DNA of 11,028 nt, taken from positions 1 through 11,028 of the forward strand of contig JACCZV010000294.1 of the NCBI GenBank assembly GCA_013695775.1, read 5' to 3'. Source of the stretch: Chitinophagales bacterium (GTDB lineage Bacteria; Bacteroidota; Bacteroidia; Chitinophagales; UBA10324). Every line of letters begins with the position of its first letter. Position 1 is the first letter of the stretch. The notes under the pieces were generated by a model. The model saw only the letters and a program-made list of their open reading frames with translations, was not told the DNA's origin and did no database searches. The position numbers and the translations under genes are program-made. Shown in pieces: positions 6,052-11,028 of the stretch.

Positions 6052-6082
6052 CAAAGATAAAGAAGTAATCGTGATCTGCAAA
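6052..6082 (-). promoter_or_regulatory. Promoter of rpsU-xerC-hpf (Bacteroidota consensus)
   Basis: On the minus strand TTTG (6082-6079) lies 19 bases upstream of TATCTTTG (6059-6052). This fits the primary sigma factor consensus of the phylum, TTTG and TAnnTTTG at about -33 and -7. Transcription would begin near 6045, giving a leader of roughly 18 bases before the rpsU ATG at 6027. This is the best promoter in the window and also fixes the S21 start. Confidence 0.7.
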
Positions 6083-6143
6083 TTACCATCCAGCAACAGG
6101 TTTAGAAGATGTTATGAAATGAATAAGTGCCTCTTCAGCTCCA

Positions 6144-6212
6144 CTCAACCCTTCGACTTCACTAAGGGTGATTCCGCAAAGGACATGCGGAAGCGTCCAT
6201 TGCCAGGTTGAG
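6144..6212. repeat. Interspersed-type palindromic repeat with two hairpins (element 2)
   Basis: Outer arms CTCAACC (6144-6150) and GGTTGAG (6206-6212) enclose two hairpins: ACCCTT (6148-6153) with AAGGGT (6164-6169), and TTCCGCA (6172-6178) with TGCGGAA (6186-6192) around seven bases. The CCCTTCGACTTC...AAGGGTGA text resembles intergenic repeats common in many bacterial genomes, whose translation reads like PFDFAQGD. It fills the gap between the GT4 gene and the rpsU promoter. No gene is seen in 6097-6260. Copies elsewhere in the genome are inferred, not seen. Confidence 0.55.
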
Positions 6213-6260
6213 GACAATTTGAACATGATAGATGGAGTTTCAACCATATCAAAACAGTTT

Positions 6261-7526
6261 CTAAATATTTCTGTTTAAAATGGCCTTGGCATAATTATCC
6301 CAACTCATCTGTTTCGATGACGCGGCTACATCCTCTCGCAATAGGGGATAATTTATAAATCTCAGCATCTGATTTGCCATAGATTGAATATCTCCGGGCT
6401 CTGCCAAATATCCATTGTATCCATCTATTATGGTTTCAGGAAAATGGCCTACACGGGTCGCCAATACTGGCAGATTAAAATTGTAAGAGAGCGATTCAAC
6501 CCCCGAAGGTGTTGCTGTGGAATAATATAAAACAATGCAATCACTTACCTGAAAATATATAGGAACTTCTTCGTTTGCAATGAAGCGATTAACAACAGTT
6601 ACTGAGTCCTGCAGTTGTAAATCTTCTATCAGCTTAAGAGGGTTGTATTCTTGTTCATTAGATGCATGTGGAAGTACCAGTCGTTTGGCCAATCTAAAGA
6701 GCGTATTTTTTACTTTTGTAGAAAGCTTATTTCTGTTTAAGGTATTCCAGAAAGATTCACCGGCAATAAGTAATGAAACATCATCTCTTTTTTCTGCTAT
6801 GAGCTTAAAGGCATGTATCACATTATGCAGTCCCTTATATTTTCTGATGAAGCCAAAAAAAAGAAAGACATACTTTTTCAGATGCAATTTTTCTTTAGTA
6901 TTCTGAATGTTTAGGTGAGGATCTGGTTGAAATAAATCGTATACCGGATGAAATAGCTTGATGATCGTATTTTCATCTTTAGAACGAACGCCGTTTTCAC
7001 TAACGAAAAATGTTTTCTCCGGGAAGGATGCCTGCAACTCAGAAACAGTTTTATAGGCATGAGCAATATATGTGGATGCAGATCTTAAGCCATAGGATGT
7101 AAGTAATTTATCAATTTTGGAGGACTCCTTTTGTACTATCAGATGACAGTCGAATATTATCTCTGTGCCGCCTGACACCATCAGTCTGCGTGCCATCCAC
7201 CCGAGCGGCAACCCCTGCAATGCTATAGCCCATTGAAAGATCACCATATCGGGCTTAAGTGATTGAATGTATTTCACCGTTGCTGACCACGTTAGAGGAT
7301 TATTGTAGTTGGTGAGGTAATTAACGGTGATGTTAGTGCCTTCGAGCAGATTATTTTTACTTTCTGTATCTAAAAAATTTCTGGGAATGATTGCCGGATA
7401 TTGCTGAGTCCATGATACGATAAATACTTGGGCACCTTGCCGTTCTAAAGCTTTTGCCAGCGAGGTATTATAGTTTGATATGCCGCCTTTAAACCAGGGA
7501 CCAGGGCCAAAACATACAATTCTCAA
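6261..7526 (-). CDS. Glycosyltransferase family 4 (GT-B fold)
   Basis: This is a cytosolic, probably membrane-associated glycosyltransferase that would move a sugar from a nucleotide donor to a growing surface glycan; donor and acceptor are unknown. The protein has 421 residues. The N-terminal Rossmann half opens with VCFGPGPWFKGGISNYN, including the Gly-Gly loop (residues 14-15). The C-terminal half begins near 220 with FLFFGFIRKYKGL, whose Arg228 and Lys231 fit the donor phosphate site. The donor motif reads TATPSGVESLSYNFNLPVLAT (around Glu344), and PET (363-365) follows. The first Glu of the common E-x7-E motif is replaced, as in the related ATQSGV-type subgroup. The start codon is TTG: an in-frame stop lies just upstream and no ATG lies between. 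It starts 10 bases after the epimerase stop, so the two are surely cotranscribed. Confidence 0.88.
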   Translation of the reverse strand: MRIVCFGPGPWFKGGISNYNTSLAKALERQGAQVFIVSWTQQYPAIIPRNFLDTESKNNLLEGTNITVNYLTNYNNPLTWSATVKYIQSLKPDMVIFQWAIALQGLPLGWMARRLMVSGGTEIIFDCHLIVQKESSKIDKLLTSYGLRSASTYIAHAYKTVSELQASFPEKTFFVSENGVRSKDENTIIKLFHPVYDLFQPDPHLNIQNTKEKLHLKKYVFLFFGFIRKYKGLHNVIHAFKLIAEKRDDVSLLIAGESFWNTLNRNKLSTKVKNTLFRLAKRLVLPHASNEQEYNPLKLIEDLQLQDSVTVVNRFIANEEVPIYFQVSDCIVLYYSTATPSGVESLSYNFNLPVLATRVGHFPETIIDGYNGYLAEPGDIQSMANQMLRFINYPLLREDVAASSKQMSWDNYAKAILNRNI

Positions 7527-7536
7527 AATTAGCGGA

Positions 7537-8583
7537 TTAAGCTTTGTTCCTTCTAATCACTGCTGCATTATATACTCTTCTCATCCCTTCTTCAATAGGA
7601 ATTTTTGGTTCCCACTGATATTTACTTTTTACATATGTCATGTCAGCATATCTTGAATGAACCCCAACGGGTTTATCAAGCAATGGCTGAATGTGCGGTT
7701 GATAGCCGGCAAATGTGGTCATAAGTTGAATGATATCGAGAAAGGAGGTCAATTTACCTGAGCCAATATTTATTGCAGAGCCATCATGAATTTTATCCAT
7801 TGCCATCAGGATGCAATCAATACAATCATCAATATGCACGAAGTCCCTGCTCTGATTTCCGCTGCCCCAAACTTCGAAAGGGTCTTCTTTTCTTGCAGCT
7901 CGTGCAGCCAATGCCGGAATGGGATAATTGATATCCTGATCTTCACCATAGCCTGAAAATGGGCGTACGCACGCAACGGAAACGCCATAATGCTTTGCAG
8001 CAATTTGCGCGAGGTACTCACCTGTTAATTTCGACCATCCATAGGTCATGTCTGGTTGCCCTAAATTTTTGTCAAACTGAATATCAGTTTCCTTTAATGC
8101 AACGGCGGCAGAATCTGTCTGCATACTTATTGGATACGCCGCACTCGAACTTGGGTAAAGCACACGGCTTGGTTTATAAGTACAAACCCAATAGAAAAAT
8201 TCTGCATCTATTGATAAGTCAAGCGCCACAACCATCGGATCTCCATCAATCTTTGCGCGGCCACCCACGATGGCAGCAAAGTGATAGACGTCTGAAAATT
8301 TTGAAAAATTAAATTTGTACTTCGCATTCAAATAATTTGGATCCTCTATAATCCTTGAAAGGAATTTTCGAAAATCATCCTGCAAAAATATGAGGCGGCC
8401 TTCGTAATAGATCCTGAGGTCATTCTTCACAGTGAAAAAACCCTCAGCAAGCCATGTTTCCGGAGTGGTGCCTGAAGAAAGATCATCTATTACAAACAGC
8501 GTATCATCTGTCGTTTTTAAGAGTCGTTCCACAAGGTTTCTTCCAACAAAACCACAACCTCCCGATACCAGATGAATCGCCAT
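7537..8583 (-). CDS. NAD-dependent sugar-nucleotide epimerase/dehydratase (extended SDR)
   Basis: Extended short-chain dehydrogenases of this type reshape NDP-sugars (4-epimerases, 4,6-dehydratases, GDP-mannose 3,5-epimerases). Started at 8583 (MAIHLVSGGCGFVG) the protein has 348 residues. The ATG at 8610 would add nine residues ahead of the nucleotide-binding strand and would overlap a promoter candidate. The NAD site is GGCGFVG (8-14), followed by DDL (33-35) and HFAAIVGG (101-108). The catalytic set is Ser145-147 (YPSSSAAY), Tyr181 and Lys185 (YGWSK). The C-terminal substrate part has VWGSGNQSRDFVHIDDC and KPVGVHSRYADMTY. The latter text is closest in feel to GDP-mannose 3,5-epimerase and UDP-glucuronate/glucose epimerases, but I cannot fix the substrate. 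It pairs with the GT4 gene, suggesting that it makes that enzyme's donor. Confidence 0.88.
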   Translation of the reverse strand: MAIHLVSGGCGFVGRNLVERLLKTTDDTLFVIDDLSSGTTPETWLAEGFFTVKNDLRIYYEGRLIFLQDDFRKFLSRIIEDPNYLNAKYKFNFSKFSDVYHFAAIVGGRAKIDGDPMVVALDLSIDAEFFYWVCTYKPSRVLYPSSSAAYPISMQTDSAAVALKETDIQFDKNLGQPDMTYGWSKLTGEYLAQIAAKHYGVSVACVRPFSGYGEDQDINYPIPALAARAARKEDPFEVWGSGNQSRDFVHIDDCIDCILMAMDKIHDGSAINIGSGKLTSFLDIIQLMTTFAGYQPHIQPLLDKPVGVHSRYADMTYVKSKYQWEPKIPIEEGMRRVYNAAVIRRNKA

Positions 8584-8598
8584 CAATTCAAATTTTTG

Positions 8599-8632
8599 CA
8601 AACATACCATTCTAAGAGCACAGCCGACAGAA
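8599..8632 (-). promoter_or_regulatory. Candidate promoter for the epimerase-GT4 unit
   Basis: TATGTTTG on the minus strand (8606-8599) fits the -7 box TAnnTTTG. A weak TTCTG (8632-8628) lies 21 bases upstream. The start of transcription would fall only about 10 bases before the ATG at 8583, so the leader would be very short. It follows a candidate terminator, which supports a separate transcript here. Confidence 0.3.
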
Positions 8633-8634
8633 TC

Positions 8635-8667
8635 TTAAAAACATCTCTAATGCCGCTCGAAAGAGAT
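8635..8667 (-). terminator. Possible intrinsic terminator after the GT2 gene
   Basis: On the minus strand ATCTCT (8667-8662) pairs with AGAGAT (8648-8643) around a 13-base loop and is followed by GTTTTTAAG. The position, just after the GT2 stop at 8679, is right. The stem is A+T rich and only six pairs long, so it is moderate evidence at best. Confidence 0.35.
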
Positions 8668-8678
8668 AGAATAAACTG

Positions 8679-9617
8679 TTACGCATTGAGCCTTTTCTCC
8701 ACCTTATAAACGTTGCGTTCGCTGGAGTTGCGGGAAATAAGCTCTGCAAGAAATCCTGTAAGAAAAAGCTGTATGCCGATGATCATCGTCACCAGTCCGA
8801 GATAAAAAATGGGACGATCGGTCATTCGGGTCTGCTCATAAAAAATTTTCGCGATAGAGAGATATAGAGAAATGAGAAAACCAATAAAAAAGGATAATAG
8901 TCCTAAAGTACCGAACAGGTGCATAGGGCGTTTTCCAAAGCGGGAAACAAACGAGATGGACAACAGGTCAAGGAATCCATTAATGAACCGCTCCCAGCCA
9001 AATTTAGTAACGCCATATTTTCGTGGATAATGCACCACTGCCTTTTCTCCTATATTTAAAAACCCGGCCCACCGTGCAAGAACCGGGATATAACGATGCA
9101 TTTCGCCATATACTTCTATGTTTTTTACCACCTCCTTTCTATACGCCTTAAGGCCACAGTTGAAATCGTGAATTTTGATGCCACTCATTGAACGCGTTAC
9201 TCCGTTGAAGAGCTTGGAGGGCCATCGCTTAGAGATGGGATCCTGACGCTTTCTTTTCCAACCTGAAACGAGGTCAAAACCCTCATGAGCAACCATCTCG
9301 TAAAGGGCTGGAATTTCATCAGGGCTATCCTGCAGGTCTGCGTCAAGTGTTACTATTACATCGCCGGTAGCAACATTGAAACCTTCGCTCAGCGCCGCGG
9401 ATTTTCCATAGTTTCTGCGAAACTTGATGCCTTTTATCTGAGAGTTGGTTTCAGATAATTGCTCTATAACCTGCCACGAACTATCACGGCTGCCATCATC
9501 AATAAATATTAGTTCATACTGATAATGGTTGTCAATCATTACCCGTTCAATCCATGCGGCTAATTCGGGTAACGATTCCTGCTCATTAAAAAGCGGGACA
9601 ACAACGGAAATATGCAT
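8679..9617 (-). CDS. Glycosyltransferase family 2, polyprenyl-phosphate type, with two C-terminal membrane helices
   Basis: Enzymes of this type (DPM1, ArnC and GtrB relatives) move a sugar from a nucleotide donor to a polyprenyl phosphate on the cytosolic face of the inner membrane. The protein has 312 residues. The GT-A domain shows VVPLFNEQESL (6-16), IDDGSRDSS (39-47), RRNYGKSAAL (67-76) and the metal-binding LDADLQD (91-97, Asp92 and Asp94). The DFNCGLKAYR segment (151-160) and YPRKYGVTKFGWERF (197-211) are the usual later motifs. Two membrane helices lie at about 232-258 and 270-293, ending in the common AELISRNSSERNVYKVE tail. It starts six bases after the DUF4199 gene and closes that operon. 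The sugar moved is unknown. Confidence 0.93.
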   Translation of the reverse strand: MHISVVVPLFNEQESLPELAAWIERVMIDNHYQYELIFIDDGSRDSSWQVIEQLSETNSQIKGIKFRRNYGKSAALSEGFNVATGDVIVTLDADLQDSPDEIPALYEMVAHEGFDLVSGWKRKRQDPISKRWPSKLFNGVTRSMSGIKIHDFNCGLKAYRKEVVKNIEVYGEMHRYIPVLARWAGFLNIGEKAVVHYPRKYGVTKFGWERFINGFLDLLSISFVSRFGKRPMHLFGTLGLLSFFIGFLISLYLSIAKIFYEQTRMTDRPIFYLGLVTMIIGIQLFLTGFLAELISRNSSERNVYKVEKRLNA

Positions 9618-9623
9618 GAGGTT

Positions 9624-10151
9624 TTATTGCGGTTGCTGCAACTGATTACTTTCTTTTTTAAATACTGCAGCAACAATCAAGGAGAGAATTGCCCCGATAA
9701 CGGCACTGCTTACCAAACCCAAAATAGCAATCCATATAGGAGTAGTAAATCTACGAGTATATTCCATAGCCATTTTGACCTGATCATCGGGCATTCCCCT
9801 GTTGATCATGTCTGACTCTGCTTTTTTTAATATTTCTGAAATCATTTCCGGCGCAATAAAATTCATCATTAGCAGACTGAAAATTGTTCCTATTGCACCT
9901 GTTACTATACAAAATAAAAAACCGGTTTTAAAAGCTTCTCCAAAAGAGATGTAACCTTCCAAATCCTTGTCTCTTCGGTCTTTAACTGCGAAAACCAATC
10001 CCGCAAGCATGATGGCATATGAAAGCCAGCCCATGCTTTGATTGAGATACATATTTGTGAGGTAAAGAATTATAGAGAAAATAAACATTGCCAGTGCGGT
10101 GATGATCGCATACTTTGAGGCAGTGCTCAGGGCAGATTTACGAGGTTGCAT
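9624..10151 (-). CDS. DUF4199 family integral membrane protein
   Basis: The protein has 175 residues and four predicted membrane helices, near 13-33, 38-54, 74-97 and 137-163, with a charged loop around 105-130 (KKAESDMINRGMPDDQVKMAMEYTRRF). The SFGEAFKTGFLFCIVTGAI segment (69-87) is characteristic of DUF4199, a family found mainly in Bacteroidota and without a known function. The start ATG lies one base after the stop of the dihydroorotase-like gene, and the GT2 gene starts six bases after its stop, so the three are translated from one message. The pairing with a lipid-linked GT2 suggests a role at the membrane, but nothing in the sequence shows what it does. Confidence 0.85.
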   Translation of the reverse strand: MQPRKSALSTASKYAIITALAMFIFSIILYLTNMYLNQSMGWLSYAIMLAGLVFAVKDRRDKDLEGYISFGEAFKTGFLFCIVTGAIGTIFSLLMMNFIAPEMISEILKKAESDMINRGMPDDQVKMAMEYTRRFTTPIWIAILGLVSSAVIGAILSLIVAAVFKKESNQLQQPQ

Positions 10152-10152
10152 A

Positions 10153-11028
10153 TCAGTTTGTTTGGAATTGGTGATTGTTGTAGATCGCGATAGCCTTCCC
10201 TTGCATGGTTCTTCCTAAAAAGGGTGTATTAAAAGATTTACTCAAGATATGTTCGCGTCTTAATTCCCATTGCTTCTCCGGATCAAATATAGTAAAATTG
10301 GCTAAAGCGTTCTCCTCTATGACAGGTATTTGTAATCCAAGAATCCTTCGTGGATTTAACACCAATTTTTCAATCAGTGATTCAATTTTCATCACATTTT
10401 TAAGTGCCTCATTTGCCAATGCAAAGCATGTTTGCAGATTAATAATTCCTGCCTCAGCATATTCAAATTCAACTTTTTTGCGCTCCTCATTTTGTGGCTG
10501 ATGAGCAGAGCAGATCACATCAATTGTTCCATCTATTAACCCTTCTTTAAGAGCAGCGATATCTTCTTTGCTACGCAGTGGCGGACAAATCTTAAGGTTG
10601 CTATTATAGTCGTGCAACGCCTCATCGTTTAACACAAGATGAACGGGATTTATACCACATGTCACCGGAATTCCTTTCCGCTTTGCTTCGCGAATCCGGT
10701 CTACAGCAGATTTTGTAGAGATGCAACTGAAATGCACACGTGAACCAGTATATTCGGCCAGTTCAATGTCGCGTACCACCATAAGATCTTCGGCAAGAGA
10801 TGGAATGCCATCCATTCCTAAATTTACACTGCTCGCACCTTCATTCATTACACCGTTTGGAGCTATTGAATTATCATGCGGGTAGCTGATGATCACGCTT
10901 CCAATCTTCTTCACATATAACAATCCCCTCATCATTAACCCAGCCTCTGCGATGGAATGTTGGGCATCAGAAAATGCAATGGCACCTGCATTAGACATGT
11001 CATAGATCTCTGCGAGTTCTCTGCCTTC
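10153..11028 (-). CDS. Dihydroorotase-like protein (PyrC homologue), 5' end cut by window edge, metal site apparently lost
   Basis: The reading frame is open to the right edge (EGRELAEIYDMSNAG), so the ATG at 10998 is internal. 291 residues are visible, the C-terminal two thirds of a class I dihydroorotase. Family landmarks are clear: AGAIAFSDA, VMNEGASSVNLGMDGIPSLAED, VVRDIELAEYTGSRVH, ICPPLRSKEDIAALKEGLIDGTID and FEYAEAGIINLQT. Dihydroorotase closes carbamoyl-aspartate to dihydroorotate in pyrimidine synthesis. However, the places where active enzymes read HCED, VHxxHxST, TPHH and TDHAPH here read YPHD, VHFSCIST, NPVH and SAHQPQ. That points to a non-catalytic paralogue, comparable in kind to the inactive PyrC' that supports aspartate transcarbamoylase in some bacteria. 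The N-terminal HxH motif is outside the window. It heads the DUF4199-GT2 unit. Confidence 0.85.
   Translation of the reverse strand, partial: EGRELAEIYDMSNAGAIAFSDAQHSIAEAGLMMRGLLYVKKIGSVIISYPHDNSIAPNGVMNEGASSVNLGMDGIPSLAEDLMVVRDIELAEYTGSRVHFSCISTKSAVDRIREAKRKGIPVTCGINPVHLVLNDEALHDYNSNLKICPPLRSKEDIAALKEGLIDGTIDVICSAHQPQNEERKKVEFEYAEAGIINLQTCFALANEALKNVMKIESLIEKLVLNPRRILGLQIPVIEENALANFTIFDPEKQWELRREHILSKSFNTPFLGRTMQGKAIAIYNNHQFQTN

Noticed and set aside
5987..6211. Plus-strand 74-residue ORF across the rpsU promoter and repeat element 2
   Set aside because: It is antisense to rpsU at one end and reads through the palindromic repeat at the other (STQPFDFTKGD), with no domain.
6252..6276. Inverted repeat AAACAG/CTGTTT around the GT4 stop codon as a terminator
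   Set aside because: The stem is A+T rich with a 13-base loop, overlaps the coding end, and has no following T run beyond what is in the stem.

Overview
The window comes from a member of the Bacteroidota. The evidence is the NusB form seen at the left edge, a DUF4199 membrane protein (a family found mainly in this phylum), promoters of the TAnnTTTG type with few clear Shine-Dalgarno sequences, and the gene order rpsU-xerC-hpf followed by tRNAs, tuf, secE, nusG and rplK. I cannot place it below phylum with confidence.

Layout. Bases 1-648 carry the 3' part of nusB on the plus strand. Everything else that codes lies on the minus strand. Reading that strand from right to left: a dihydroorotase-like gene cut by the right edge, a DUF4199 membrane protein and a GT2 glycosyltransferase form one tight unit (11028-8679). 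After a probable terminator and promoter, a sugar-nucleotide epimerase and a GT4 glycosyltransferase form a second unit (8583-6261). A repeat-bearing gap (6097-6260) follows. Then comes the translation cluster: rpsU, xerC, hpf, tRNA-Thr(TGT), tRNA-Tyr(GTA), a tRNA relic, tRNA-Gly(TCC), a GIY-YIG nuclease ORF, tRNA-Thr(GGT), tuf, tRNA-Trp(CCA), secE, nusG and rplK.

How the genes work together. The translation cluster supplies ribosomal proteins S21 and L11, EF-Tu, five tRNAs, a ribosome hibernation factor, the NusG elongation factor and the SecE translocon subunit. Its tRNA part repeats the thrU-tyrU-glyT-thrT-tuf-secE-nusG-rplK order known from E. coli, so it is an ancient arrangement. The two glycan units look like surface polysaccharide or glycolipid functions: a sugar-nucleotide epimerase, a cytosolic GT4 enzyme and a membrane-anchored GT2 of the polyprenyl-phosphate type.

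What stands out. A GIY-YIG ORF starts directly after the encoded CCA of tRNA-Gly and reads in frame through the whole of tRNA-Thr(GGT), and a broken tRNA copy lies on the other side of tRNA-Gly. The ribosomal operon stops after rplK, with no rplA, rplJ, rplL or rpoBC, at a junction carrying an interspersed-type repeat. Two intergenic repeats share a two-hairpin design. The dihydroorotase homologue lacks the expected metal-binding residues. I found no CRISPR array, phage or defence island, and no clear new multi-gene system.
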